DNA of 64,000 nt from Crassaminicella thermophila (GCF_008152325.1 NZ_CP042243.1:2113026-2177025); one strand, 5' to 3'; shown: positions 54,724 to 63,964, numbered from the stretch's first letter. Notes: generated from the sequence alone by a model not told the origin. A program made the numbers and translations.

Positions 54724-55956
54724 ATGACCTTTATTAAAGATATAATCGCTGATAGGTTTAGAGATAAAAGTTTTGATATTGCCAAACCAGACTATAAGTT
54801 TATGAAAATAAAAGAAGCAAAAGAAAATATAAAAAAAAGATATCCAGATTGTGAATTAATCGATATGGGAATAGGGGAACCTGATTTACCTGCTGATTCA
54901 AATATTGTAAAAATTCTTGCAAGAGAAGCTAAAAAACCTGAAAATAGATTGTATGCAGATAATGGTATTAAAGAATTTCAAGAAGCCGCTGCTAAATATT
55001 TAAAAGAAGTTTATGGCGTAGATCATATTGATCCTTATAAAGAAATTTTGCATGGCATTGGTGCAAAGTCAATTTTAGCAATGATGCCATTATGTTTCAT
55101 AAATCCAGGCGACATTACCCTTACCACATTGCCAAGTTATCCAATTATATCTACCTATACAAAATATCTAGGTGGAGTCGTTTATGGGCTTCCTTTAAAA
55201 AGAGCAAATCATTTTTATCCCGATTTTTCAAATATTCCAAACATCATATTGTATAGATCAAAGCTTATATATATAAATTATCCTAATAATCCAACAGGGC
55301 AAATTGCAACACAAGATTTTTATAAAAGAATCATTGAGTTTGCTCATAAAAATAATATCATTGTTGTTGCTGATTCTACCTATGCAGCTATAACTTTTGA
55401 TGGAGTAAAACCTTTAAGTTTTCTATCAATTGATGGAGCAAAAGAAGTAGGAGTTGAAATACATTCTTTATCTAAAGCTTTTAATATGACTGGCTGGAGA
55501 CTTGCATTTATTGCAGGAAATTCCGAAGCAATAAATATATATGGAATTCTTAAGGCCAATACAGACTCAGGTCAGTTTCGGGCCATTCAAAAATCAGGAA
55601 TTTATGCATTGAATCATCCTGAGATTACACAGAAAAATTGCATAAGATATTCAAGAAGATTTGATTTATTAATTGAAGCTTTAAAAGAAGTTGGATTCGA
55701 TGTAGAAAAACCAAAAGCTACTTTTTACTGCTATGTTCCTGTTCCAAAGGGAACAAAATCAGGAATTATATTTAAAAATGCAGATGATTTTTCCCTATAT
55801 TTACTTAATAAAGCATTTATCTGTACAGTACCATGGAATAGTCCAGAACCTTATGTTAGATTTTCCGTTACCTTTGAAGCAAATAACTATAAAGAAGAAA
55901 AAAGAATTATAAACAAGTTAAAAGAACGGTTATTAAGGCTTGAATTAGTATTTTAA
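54724..55956 (+). CDS. dapL: LL-diaminopimelate aminotransferase
   Basis: PLP aminotransferase that makes LL-diaminopimelate from tetrahydrodipicolinate in one step, for lysine and peptidoglycan. 410 residues, RBS GGGAG. N-terminal DRFRDKSFDIAKPDYKFMKI, GIGEPDLPAD, YPNNPTGQ and the PLP Lys in HSLSKAFNMTGWR agree with DapL. The close relatives AspC/PatA-type enzymes are the main alternative. It is a single gene with its own terminator and no lysine riboswitch. Confidence 0.85.
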   Translation: MTFIKDIIADRFRDKSFDIAKPDYKFMKIKEAKENIKKRYPDCELIDMGIGEPDLPADSNIVKILAREAKKPENRLYADNGIKEFQEAAAKYLKEVYGVDHIDPYKEILHGIGAKSILAMMPLCFINPGDITLTTLPSYPIISTYTKYLGGVVYGLPLKRANHFYPDFSNIPNIILYRSKLIYINYPNNPTGQIATQDFYKRIIEFAHKNNIIVVADSTYAAITFDGVKPLSFLSIDGAKEVGVEIHSLSKAFNMTGWRLAFIAGNSEAINIYGILKANTDSGQFRAIQKSGIYALNHPEITQKNCIRYSRRFDLLIEALKEVGFDVEKPKATFYCYVPVPKGTKSGIIFKNADDFSLYLLNKAFICTVPWNSPEPYVRFSVTFEANNYKEEKRIINKLKERLLRLELVF

Positions 55957-55962
55957 AACAGA

Positions 55963-55997
55963 ACTTCCATAAACACTCCTAAAACGTTTATGGAAGC
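55963..55997 (+). terminator. Terminator of dapL
   Basis: CTTCCATAAAC / GTTTATGGAAG with an 11-nt loop followed by CTTTTAATTTTTTA. Confidence 0.88.
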
Positions 55998-56007
55998 TTT
56001 TAATTTT

Positions 56008-57429
56008 TTATTTTAAGTTTTTTATCTTTTCCATACTTTCTACCGCTTCTTTTTCCGTTACAATTTTATCAGGATTAAAGTTTTCTTCTTCTAATTGCAT
56101 TAATCCGTTTTCTACAACTATTTCAACAATTCTAGCATTTTTAACTTTATCTATATCTTTTATTAAAGGAGTTCCTTCTTTATCCTTTAAATCTGTCAGC
56201 ATATAAAGTGTCTTTGCAAGTTCTTCTCTTGTAACTTTATTATCTGGATAAAAATTATTTTTTTCTGATTCTACATAACTTGATAAAACAGCTGTTTCAA
56301 TATAATCAAAGTTTTTATTATCTATTGTAACATCTTTAAAGGTTCCATATACATGTCCTCGATGTTCTTTCCTATAATACCTTGATGTAGGTGCAAAGAT
56401 TCCTTTGTGTTTAAACATTACAGACATTTTTGCTAGCTGACTTCTTGTTAATTCTTTATCTTTTTTAAATTCATCCAAATTATCCATTATATTAGGATAA
56501 AACATACGGGCAAGTTCCTTTACTCCTTTAGAAAATCTAAAGGTAGGACTAGAAACTAATTTTTCATTAATTGTATATACTCTTCCTTCTTTTACAGCTT
56601 TTATTGTATCAAATCCAGGACGTATAGAAATGGAATGAATATTTCCACCAGCATTCATAGCTCCTCTTTGAGAAACATATACATCTATTTTATCTGCTTT
56701 TTCTAATATTCTTTCCTCTCCATAGGAAGCTATACTAGTTCCTTCACGAATTGGCTTTGCATCACTTGCAATATTGTTTCCCCCTGCAAGTTTAATCGCT
56801 CTTGCTGCCATTGAATCAGTAGTTACTGTACGATATTCTGTCTCAGTAGATTCAAAGAAAACATTTACTTTTGGTTCAATATTTTTTGTCATTTCTTCTA
56901 AGTCTTTTAAATCCTCTTCAAACTTCTTAAGAAGTTCTTCTGCCTTTTCTTCTTTTCCCGTAAGCAATCCTAATTTTTTTATATATTCAGGAAATTCTTC
57001 AAATCTATCTGGATACAAACATACTACATTAATCCCTGCATTTTCTAATGCTTCTACAAATTCTGGTCTGCTCTTTTTAATAAATGGACGAATCAATACT
57101 AAATCAGGATCTACTGCAATAACCTTTTCCGGGTCAGAACGGTAATCAAATCTTTCCTTCGTCGTTACCATTGCAGGATAAGCATCGCTTTTTCCAACAC
57201 CAATGATTTCTTCATCCAATCCTAAAGAAAATAAATTTTCTGTATGTGCTGAATATAAAGAAATTATTTTTTTAGCTGGCGCATCCATCTTAATCATATT
57301 CCCTAAATCATCTTCAAACTGTATATTTGCTGTAGGCTCAGTTTCTTTAGATACTTTTACTTCTTGATCAGAACAACCTATAAGCAAAATCAAAATACTT
57401 AATAAAATGACAAATAATTTTTTTTTCAT
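56008..57429 (-). CDS. BtuF-like binding lipoprotein fused to S-layer-homology-like repeats
   Basis: 473 residues from the ATG at 57429 (GGAGGG at 5 nt). Lipoprotein signal with lipobox LLIGC (Cys19). Residues about 45-310 are a periplasmic-binding domain of the BtuF/FecB class (DAPAKKIISLYSAHTENLF; DPDLVLIRPF). From about 325 to the end there are repeats resembling SLH domains (FYPDNKVTREELAKTLYML; FNPDKIVTEKEAVESMEKI). SLH units bind secondary cell-wall polymers, so the protein may be held by lipid and wall at once. Last gene of the cobalamin-riboswitch operon, which suggests a corrinoid, cobalt-chelate or tetrapyrrole ligand. Confidence 0.85.
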   Translation of the reverse strand: MKKKLFVILLSILILLIGCSDQEVKVSKETEPTANIQFEDDLGNMIKMDAPAKKIISLYSAHTENLFSLGLDEEIIGVGKSDAYPAMVTTKERFDYRSDPEKVIAVDPDLVLIRPFIKKSRPEFVEALENAGINVVCLYPDRFEEFPEYIKKLGLLTGKEEKAEELLKKFEEDLKDLEEMTKNIEPKVNVFFESTETEYRTVTTDSMAARAIKLAGGNNIASDAKPIREGTSIASYGEERILEKADKIDVYVSQRGAMNAGGNIHSISIRPGFDTIKAVKEGRVYTINEKLVSSPTFRFSKGVKELARMFYPNIMDNLDEFKKDKELTRSQLAKMSVMFKHKGIFAPTSRYYRKEHRGHVYGTFKDVTIDNKNFDYIETAVLSSYVESEKNNFYPDNKVTREELAKTLYMLTDLKDKEGTPLIKDIDKVKNARIVEIVVENGLMQLEEENFNPDKIVTEKEAVESMEKIKNLK

Positions 57430-57523
57430 TTTTCCCTCCATCACCACATGTAAATTTTGACAAGCTTCAATACATAAAACAACAAGTAAATAGGACATCC
57501 CCATTTACTTGTTGAATACATAT

Positions 57524-59278
57524 TTATTCTTCTCCTTCAATAGCAGCCTTTGCATGTGCTAAATAAATCTCTTGATATTTTGTATTTTCTCCTAAACCAT
57601 GAAGATATGTATTTACAGTAAACCCTTCCTTTTTAAGGATTGACTTCCATGAATCATCTTCATCTCCTGCCATATCATTTTGTGCATGGTCACCTGCAAC
57701 TACCATATATGGCATTAAGGTCACTTCTTTTATATTTTTAGCTTTTAACTTTTTAATTACATCATTAATTTCTGGATATCCTTCTACCGTTCCTACAAAT
57801 ACATTTAACCCTTCATCATCAATAGCACTTTGTAAACATGGATAACTTGCGTTTGCTGGATGATGTGTTCCATGTCCCATTAATACAACTGCTTGATCTT
57901 TACCTAATTTAGGTAATTGCTCTTTTAAAGCTTCTACTGCCATTTTGTAATCATGTGGACTATATAAAATTGGTTTTCCAACAACAATTTTCTTGAATGC
58001 TTTTTCTTTATATTTTTCTACCACATTTAATACTTCATCGTATTCAGCACCAGCAATTACATGAAGCGGCTGAACAATAACCTCTTCAAAACCTTCTTCT
58101 TTCATTTTACTTAAAGCTTCTTCAGGTGTATCTACAAAAATATTATCTCTTTCTTTTAACTTTTTAATAATAATTTTAGAAGTGAATGCTCTTCTTACTT
58201 CATAATCTGGAAAAGCTTTTGCTATTTTTTCTTCAACCGCATCAATTGTAACTTTTCTCGTATCTGCATAACTTGTTCCAAAGCTTACTACAAGCATTCC
58301 TTTTTTACCTTCCTGCCAATTTCCTTTTTCTTCACTAGCAACTGGCATTGGTATTTCTTCTCCATTTCCATCAATAGCATCTTTAACATGTTCTACATAA
58401 ATATCTTGATATCCTGCATTTTCTCCTAAACCATGAAGATATGTATTTACAGTAAATCCTTCCTTTTTAAGGATTGTCTTCCATGAATCATCTTCATCTC
58501 CTGCCATATCATTCTGCGCATGGTCTCCTGCAACTACCATATATGGCATTAATGTTACTTCTTTGATGTTTTTAGCCTTTAACTTCTTAATAACATCAGT
58601 AATTTCTGGATATCCTTCTACTGTTCCAACATAAACATTTAAATTATGCTCATCTAATACACTTTGTAAGTCAGCATAGCTTGCATTCGCTGGGTGATGT
58701 GTTCCATGTCCCATTAGTACAACTGCTTGTCCTTCTTTTAGTTCTGGAAGTTGTAATTTCAATGCTTCTACAGCTTTCTCATAATCTTTTTGATATGTTA
58801 AAATCGGTCTTCCTAATACGAATTTTCCAAACGTTCCATCATTATATTTTCTAAGCTCTTCTTTAATGTCACTATATTCAGCACCAGGAATAATATGTAA
58901 CGGCTGAACAATTACTTCTTTATATCCTTCTTCCTTTAATTTATTCATTGCTTCATCCACTGTATCTACGTGAATATTATCTCTTTCTTTTAATTTTTTG
59001 ATGATAATTTCAGAAGTAAATGCTCTTCTTACTTCATAATCTGGAAAAGCTTTTGCTATTTTTTCCTCAACTGCATCGATTGTAACTTTTCTTGTATCTG
59101 CATAACTTGTTCCAAAGCTTGTAACTAATATTGCCTTTTTCACTTCTTCATTAGCCTCTTGTTTTTTTTCTTGCACTGGATCTGCTGTTGTCTCTTTTTT
59201 TGCACATCCAGCAAAACTTCCTACTACTAGCATAAGTGCTAGCATAAAACTTAAACCCTTAATAAGTTTTTTCATCAT
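57524..59278 (-). CDS. cbiK: Exported lipoprotein with two CbiK cobaltochelatase domains
   Basis: 584 residues: lipoprotein signal with the lipobox Cys25 (VGSFAGC), then two CbiK domains (about 47-305 and 327-582). CbiK inserts Co2+ into sirohydrochlorin in the early, anaerobic B12 route. Each repeat keeps the metal-ligand His residues: H128 and H253 (VQPLHIIPG, VVAGDHAQND) and H406 and H531. The repeats are nearly identical over long stretches, also in DNA (offset about 830 nt), so the duplication is recent or held by gene conversion. Most CbiK proteins are cytoplasmic single domains; an exported form (CbiK-P) is known from Desulfovibrio. Neighbours are an ABC importer and its binding lipoprotein. 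The start could be either of two adjacent ATGs. Confidence 0.9.
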   Translation of the reverse strand: MMKKLIKGLSFMLALMLVVGSFAGCAKKETTADPVQEKKQEANEEVKKAILVTSFGTSYADTRKVTIDAVEEKIAKAFPDYEVRRAFTSEIIIKKLKERDNIHVDTVDEAMNKLKEEGYKEVIVQPLHIIPGAEYSDIKEELRKYNDGTFGKFVLGRPILTYQKDYEKAVEALKLQLPELKEGQAVVLMGHGTHHPANASYADLQSVLDEHNLNVYVGTVEGYPEITDVIKKLKAKNIKEVTLMPYMVVAGDHAQNDMAGDEDDSWKTILKKEGFTVNTYLHGLGENAGYQDIYVEHVKDAIDGNGEEIPMPVASEEKGNWQEGKKGMLVVSFGTSYADTRKVTIDAVEEKIAKAFPDYEVRRAFTSKIIIKKLKERDNIFVDTPEEALSKMKEEGFEEVIVQPLHVIAGAEYDEVLNVVEKYKEKAFKKIVVGKPILYSPHDYKMAVEALKEQLPKLGKDQAVVLMGHGTHHPANASYPCLQSAIDDEGLNVFVGTVEGYPEINDVIKKLKAKNIKEVTLMPYMVVAGDHAQNDMAGDEDDSWKSILKKEGFTVNTYLHGLGENTKYQEIYLAHAKAAIEGEE

Positions 59279-59342
59279 TCCACCCCTTACATTTTTTTAT
59301 ATATAAACTTTAACAATCATGTTAAAGTCATTATAAACATAA

Positions 59343-60104
59343 TTAAATAGTCGGAAGAATTACTAATCCCTTTTCTTCATTTTTTCTTATATGTACACCA
59401 AATAAATCTTTTATTAACTGTGGCGTTACAGTTTGTTCAGTTTTTCCATATTTCACTACTTTTCCATCTTTTAATGCCAATATTCTATCACTAAATAGAT
59501 CTGTTAAATTTAAGTCATGCATAATAGATATAACTGTAAGATTCTCTTCTTTTATCATCTTTCTTAAAAGATTTAAAAATTTTATAGTATACTTAATATC
59601 CATATTTGAAAAAGCTTCATCTAAAAACAATATTTGTGGTGTCTGGGCTAAAGCTTTTGCCATCATTACCCTTTGTTTTTCTCCACCACTCAAATCTGTA
59701 ATAGGCGTATCTGAAAATTTTATTGTCTCTGTCATCTCCATACACCTAACAACCACATCCAAATCATTTTTGCTTAATTGTTTCATTCGACTTTTAAAGG
59801 GGCTTCTTCCCATCATTACCACTTCCATACATGTAAATGGGAAACGAATGTCTACATTCTGAGATATAACGGCAATTTTTTGGCTTAATTCTTTCACACC
59901 ATAACTTTCTAATAATTTATTTTGAAAGTATATCTCTCCATTATATTTACTAAGCTGCCCAGTAATTAAATTTAGCAAGGTAGTCTTTCCAGAACCATTT
60001 GGTCCAATAATGGTGGTAAGTTTTCCTTGTTCAATAGAAAAACTAACATTGTCTAAAACTTTCTTACCATCATATGAAAAACATAAATTCTTTACCGTAT
60101 ACAT
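59343..60104 (-). CDS. btuD: ABC importer ATPase (BtuD/FhuC type)
   Basis: 253 residues. Walker A GPNGSGKTT, signature LSGGEKQRV, Walker B ILFLDEAF, and the switch His in SIMHDLN. It pairs with the FecCD-type permease 16 nt upstream and belongs to the class II importers for cobalamin, haem or siderophores; the B12 riboswitch in front favours corrinoids. RBS GGGGGAG. Confidence 0.88.
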   Translation of the reverse strand: MYTVKNLCFSYDGKKVLDNVSFSIEQGKLTTIIGPNGSGKTTLLNLITGQLSKYNGEIYFQNKLLESYGVKELSQKIAVISQNVDIRFPFTCMEVVMMGRSPFKSRMKQLSKNDLDVVVRCMEMTETIKFSDTPITDLSGGEKQRVMMAKALAQTPQILFLDEAFSNMDIKYTIKFLNLLRKMIKEENLTVISIMHDLNLTDLFSDRILALKDGKVVKYGKTEQTVTPQLIKDLFGVHIRKNEEKGLVILPTI

Positions 60105-60120
60105 ATCTCTCCCCCTTATT

Positions 60121-61179
60121 TCAATACAGGGATTTATTTCTTGTTATAAATATATATATAAAGAATGGACCTCCTAAAAGTGTTGTCAAAACACCTACAG
60201 GAATTTCTATATTCATTAGTGTCCTTGCTGCTGTGTCAGCAACCAGTAATAATTCTCCTCCAAGCAATGCAGTAAGGGGAATCAAAGTACGATTATCTGA
60301 TCCTATGGCAAATCGAAGCATATGTGGAACAATAAGACCTATAAAACTTATAATCCCGCTTACAGATACACATACGGCTGTAATTAATGATCCACAAATT
60401 AAAAATATTCTTCGTAAATTTTGTGTATCAATCCCTAATGCTTTTGCTTCTTTATCCCCTAAGCATAAAATATTTAAATCCTCTGAAAAATATATGCAGA
60501 CAATCATACACAATATAATAATGGGAAAGCTTATAAAAACATGTTCCCAACTTCGTGCTGATAAACTACCCATTAGCCAATTTATAATTGCAGAAACATT
60601 TTCTCCTGCTAAGCTTTTTAAGAACTTAATACCTGCTGAAAGAATTGAACTTACAATAATTCCTGCAATAATTAGATTCGATGAACTTAATATACCTTTT
60701 ACCTTTGCAATTGCAACTACAATACCTAAAGTTAAAAATGCACCTATAAAAGCACAAAATGTTATAGAAAGGTTAAAACCATCTAAGAAAATATTTATGT
60801 AAATAGCTATTGTAGCACCAAATGCTGCCCCTGATGATACCCCCATTGTATAAGAATCTGCTAATGGATTCATAAGCAAAGACTGAAATACGGCTCCGGA
60901 AACTGCGAGACCACTTCCTACAATAATTGCTGTTAGTACTCTTGGAAGCCTTATATTCCACACAATAGCTGAATAAGATTCCTTAATAGAAGCATAAACT
61001 TCCTCTTTGCCAGTAATTTTTCCAAAAATAATTTTTACAACATCAAAAGCCCCAATATCAGCTCTTCCAAAGTTAACTGACGAAAAAAAAGTAATAATTA
61101 ATAAAACTACAAAACCAAATCCTATAATTTTTTCTTTATAATGCTTTCGCTTTAATTTCAAAGCTAAGTTTTTTTCCAT
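60121..61179 (-). CDS. btuC: ABC importer permease (BtuC/FecCD type)
   Basis: 352 residues with about ten helices; FecCD motifs RLPRVLTAIIVGSGLAVSG, NPLADSYTMGVSSGAAFG and GIISFIGLIVPHMLRF. RBS GGAGG. First gene after the cobalamin riboswitch. Transport of B12, a precursor or a cobalt-porphyrinoid is inferred from the riboswitch and from CbiK. Confidence 0.88.
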   Translation of the reverse strand: MEKNLALKLKRKHYKEKIIGFGFVVLLIITFFSSVNFGRADIGAFDVVKIIFGKITGKEEVYASIKESYSAIVWNIRLPRVLTAIIVGSGLAVSGAVFQSLLMNPLADSYTMGVSSGAAFGATIAIYINIFLDGFNLSITFCAFIGAFLTLGIVVAIAKVKGILSSSNLIIAGIIVSSILSAGIKFLKSLAGENVSAIINWLMGSLSARSWEHVFISFPIIILCMIVCIYFSEDLNILCLGDKEAKALGIDTQNLRRIFLICGSLITAVCVSVSGIISFIGLIVPHMLRFAIGSDNRTLIPLTALLGGELLLVADTAARTLMNIEIPVGVLTTLLGGPFFIYIFITRNKSLY

Positions 61180-61207
61180 AATTCCTCCAGTGGTAAAAAA
61201 TCAACAT

Positions 61208-61235
61208 AAAAAAGAGCTTTTGGAAAGCTCTTTTT
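61208..61235 (-). terminator. Riboswitch-controlled terminator
   Basis: AAAAAGAGCTTT / AAAGCTCTTTTT (with one unpaired stretch) and a T run on the minus strand, 28 nt before the btuC-like start. Confidence 0.85.
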
Positions 61236-61317
61236 ATACATAGTAAATTGGCTAATAAACACATAATTTGCCAAATCTACTTCGTATATTCCACTTTCCC
61301 TCCGAAAGAATGAATAT

Positions 61318-61475
61318 GCATATTAGGCAGGTCTCCTGACTCGGCTTCATATTACTCCTTATCCTTCCCAGAGATTCACTCTAGTGGTTTTTAAGTTTCA
61401 TCCACCTCACAGTAGCGGGGGCTGTAGTGGCTTTTACCACTTTCCCTTTTAATTCTAAAAAGAAACCTAATATGA
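61318..61475 (-). promoter_or_regulatory. Cobalamin riboswitch
   Basis: Minus-strand aptamer with AAGCCACTACAGCCCCCGC, the TACTGTGAGG segment, GGGAAGG, and the 3' B12-box region GAAGCCGAGTCAGGAGACCTGCC. The 5' and 3' ends pair (ATATTAGG / CCTAATATG). B12 binding would favour the terminator at 61208-61235 and switch off the transporter-CbiK operon. Confidence 0.95.
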
Positions 61476-61501
61476 TGTATTAAATTGTAAATACTGCCTA
61501 A

Positions 61502-61530
61502 ATTATATATAATTTTACCTATTCTGTCAA
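61502..61530 (-). promoter_or_regulatory. Sigma-A promoter of the B12-riboswitch operon
   Basis: TTGACA (61525-61530), 17-bp spacer, TATAAT (61502-61507): both hexamers perfect. Confidence 0.85.
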
Positions 61531-61625
61531 TATAAACATGATATTGATTAATTATATTTATTCTGTTAGAGTTATAATTGAATTTCTTATATAAACAACA
61601 CCCCTTATGCTGTTAGGAGGTAACA

Positions 61626-62474
61626 ATGAACAATATTATTGAAATAAAAGATGTTACAAAAAAATACGGTGATTTTACTGCTATTGATCATTTAAACTTA
61701 AGCATTGAAAAAGGTAGTTTTTTTGGACTTTTAGGTCCAAACGGCGCAGGAAAAACCACTCTTATTAAAATGCTAGTCGGTTTATTAAAACCAAGCAGCG
61801 GCAATATAATTATAAAAAAACAAAAAATGTCTAGAGATAATACTTTTTTAAAAAATAAAATTAGCATTGTACCTCAACACATTAATCTAGACAAAGAACT
61901 TTCTATAAAAGAAAATCTTATTTTTTCTGCAAAGCTGTATAAGATAAAAGGAAAAGAACAAGAAAAAAGAGTGGAAGAGTTACTACAATTTTCAGAGTTC
62001 AAAGCTATCGAAAATAAACTCAGTAAAAAATTATCTGGAGGCATGCAGAGGAAATTAATGATTGTTAAAGCTTTAGTAAACAATCCTGAAATTATTTTTT
62101 TAGATGAGCCTACTGTGGGTATTGATGTAAATAATAGACGAAAAATATGGAACATGCTAAAAATTATGAATGACATGGGTAAAACAATTATTTTAACTAC
62201 CCATTATATTGAAGAAGCTGAATATCTTTGTGATAAAATAGGTCTTATGGATAATGGAAAAATATTTTACTGTGATACTAGTGATCATTTAAAAAACAAT
62301 CTCGGTAAGTTTACAGTAGAACATTTCAACAAAAATAAAATTACTGAGTATAAATACTTTCATACAATAGAAGAAGCAAAAAAATATGTAAATACTCTTT
62401 CTGATCATTACATATTAAGAAACACCAACTTAGAAGATGTCTTTTATAATTTCACGAATAGGAAGGTACAATAA
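61626..62474 (+). CDS. ABC-2 exporter ATPase
   Basis: 282 residues, RBS AGGAGG at 5 nt. Walker A GPNGAGKTT, signature LSGGMQRKL, Walker B IIFLDEPTVG, switch His in TTHYIEEAEYL. The C-terminal 60 residues form a small extra domain as in drug or lipid exporters. Directly followed by the permease (TAAATG, no gap). Substrate unknown; location next to B12 genes may be chance or may point to a tetrapyrrole or metal. Confidence 0.88.
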   Translation: MNNIIEIKDVTKKYGDFTAIDHLNLSIEKGSFFGLLGPNGAGKTTLIKMLVGLLKPSSGNIIIKKQKMSRDNTFLKNKISIVPQHINLDKELSIKENLIFSAKLYKIKGKEQEKRVEELLQFSEFKAIENKLSKKLSGGMQRKLMIVKALVNNPEIIFLDEPTVGIDVNNRRKIWNMLKIMNDMGKTIILTTHYIEEAEYLCDKIGLMDNGKIFYCDTSDHLKNNLGKFTVEHFNKNKITEYKYFHTIEEAKKYVNTLSDHYILRNTNLEDVFYNFTNRKVQ

Positions 62475-63206
62475 ATGGAAGTTTTTACAATACTTTGGAG
62501 AGAATTTACTTTTTTTAAAAAAAGAGCATTTAAAATTACTTCTTCTGCTGTCATCACTCCCCTTTTATATTTATTAGCCTTTGGTTGGGGACTTGGATCA
62601 GATGTCTATATAGAAGGATTTAGCTACATGCATTATATTATTCCTGGAATTATCGCCATGTCTACCATGCATACAAGCTTTAATGCTGTATCTATTAGAA
62701 TTTCTGTGGCAAGGCTTCACGAAAAAAGCTTTGAATATTACATGACAGCGCCTGTCAATATGTATTTATTGACTTTTGGATATGTCCTCGCAGGAGCACT
62801 TCGGGGTTTTTATGCAGGACTCATAATTTTATTTGTATCCTGTTTATTTGGTACTTACATAAATTTAACTTTTTCCTTTTTACTAATATGTTTTTTAAAC
62901 AGTATGTTATTTGCTGCTTTTGGATATTTTGCAGCAATGGTCATAAATACCCACTATGATATGAATCGTTTTACAAGCTTTGTCATTACACCTATGACAT
63001 TTTTATGCGGAACATTCTTTTCCTTAGAAAAGATGCCTCATCTTGTAAAAGAATTCATCTCAATACTACCTCTTACCCATGCTATATCAAGTCTTAGGAA
63101 TATAGCATTAAGAGGGGATACAAACTATTTATCTATATTGATATTATTTACATACTTTTTAGCATTTTACGCTTTAGGCGTTTATGCAAGCTACCGAGAA
63201 ATATAA
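62475..63206 (+). CDS. ABC-2 exporter permease
   Basis: 243 residues with six helices and the ABC-2 signature region near the end (FVITPMTFLCGTFFSLEKMP). The motif GIIAMSTMHTSFNAVS and a DrrB/NodJ-like layout fit a half-size exporter that dimerises. The start ATG touches the ATPase stop, which ensures coupled translation. Followed after 47 nt by cbiL. Confidence 0.87.
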   Translation: MEVFTILWREFTFFKKRAFKITSSAVITPLLYLLAFGWGLGSDVYIEGFSYMHYIIPGIIAMSTMHTSFNAVSIRISVARLHEKSFEYYMTAPVNMYLLTFGYVLAGALRGFYAGLIILFVSCLFGTYINLTFSFLLICFLNSMLFAAFGYFAAMVINTHYDMNRFTSFVITPMTFLCGTFFSLEKMPHLVKEFISILPLTHAISSLRNIALRGDTNYLSILILFTYFLAFYALGVYASYREI

Positions 63207-63212
63207 ACTTAG

Positions 63213-63247
63213 AAAGGGGGAATTAACGAATATTACGTATTCGTTAA
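63213..63247 (+). promoter_or_regulatory. Shine-Dalgarno and hairpin in front of cbiL
   Basis: AAAGGGGG (63213-63220) is 33 nt from the ATG at 63254. Between them lies a perfect 10-bp stem TTAACGAATA / TATTCGTTAA (63223-63232, 63238-63247) with loop TTACG. If folded, the distance from SD to ATG falls to about 8 nt. An in-frame TAA at 63245-63247 excludes an earlier start. Confidence 0.7.
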
Positions 63248-63253
63248 GCAAAT

Positions 63254-63964
63254 ATGTCAAAATTTTATGGGATTGGTACAGGACCTGGAGACAGTTCATT
63301 AGTTACAATCAAAGCAGTAAATACGATTAAAAATTTAGATATTCTTTTTACACCAGAACCAAAGGAAGGTGGAGAAAGTCTGGCATTATCCATTGTAAAA
63401 GAATACATTGAACCTAAAACTAAAATTAAACAAAGACATTTTCCAATGAATTTTAATGATCAAGAAAGAAATGAAGCTTGGAAAAAAATTGCACAAGAGA
63501 TTGAAAACGATGTGAAAAATGGAAATAATGTTGGCTTTATTACACTAGGAGACCCAATGCTTTATAGTACATATGTATACATCCTTGAACTTTTAAAAGA
63601 AAAAATAGAAATAGAAACAATTTCAGGAATAAGTGCTTTTTCAAACATTGCTGCAAGCCAAAACTTTCCTCTTGTAATGGATAAAGAGGCTTTGGTTGTC
63701 ATTCCATGTACAGCAGATGAAGAAAAAATTGATTTTACATTAAAAAACTATAACTCTATTGTGTTGATGAAAGTATATAAAAACTTCAAAGAAATCATTC
63801 AAAAGTTAAAAGCATATGATTTAATAAAATATGCAATCCTTGTAAGTAATTCTTCTCAAAATAACGAAGTTGTCTATAGAGATTTAGAAAACATTACTAA
63901 AGATAAAATTTCTTATTTCTCAACTATCCTGATTAATAAAAAACAACCAACAGCGCTAAGATAA
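63254..63964 (+). CDS. cbiL: Cobalt-precorrin-2 / precorrin-2 C20-methyltransferase
   Basis: SAM-dependent C20 methylation of cobalt-factor II/precorrin-2 in B12 synthesis, the step right after CbiK. 236 residues. Family motifs: FYGIGTGPGDSSLVTIKAV at the N-terminus, VGFITLGDPMLYST in the middle and TISGISAFSNIAAS. In most clostridia cbiL is inside a cbi operon; here a terminator follows at once. Its start is preceded by an unusual SD-hairpin arrangement. Confidence 0.92.
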   Translation: MSKFYGIGTGPGDSSLVTIKAVNTIKNLDILFTPEPKEGGESLALSIVKEYIEPKTKIKQRHFPMNFNDQERNEAWKKIAQEIENDVKNGNNVGFITLGDPMLYSTYVYILELLKEKIEIETISGISAFSNIAASQNFPLVMDKEALVVIPCTADEEKIDFTLKNYNSIVLMKVYKNFKEIIQKLKAYDLIKYAILVSNSSQNNEVVYRDLENITKDKISYFSTILINKKQPTALR

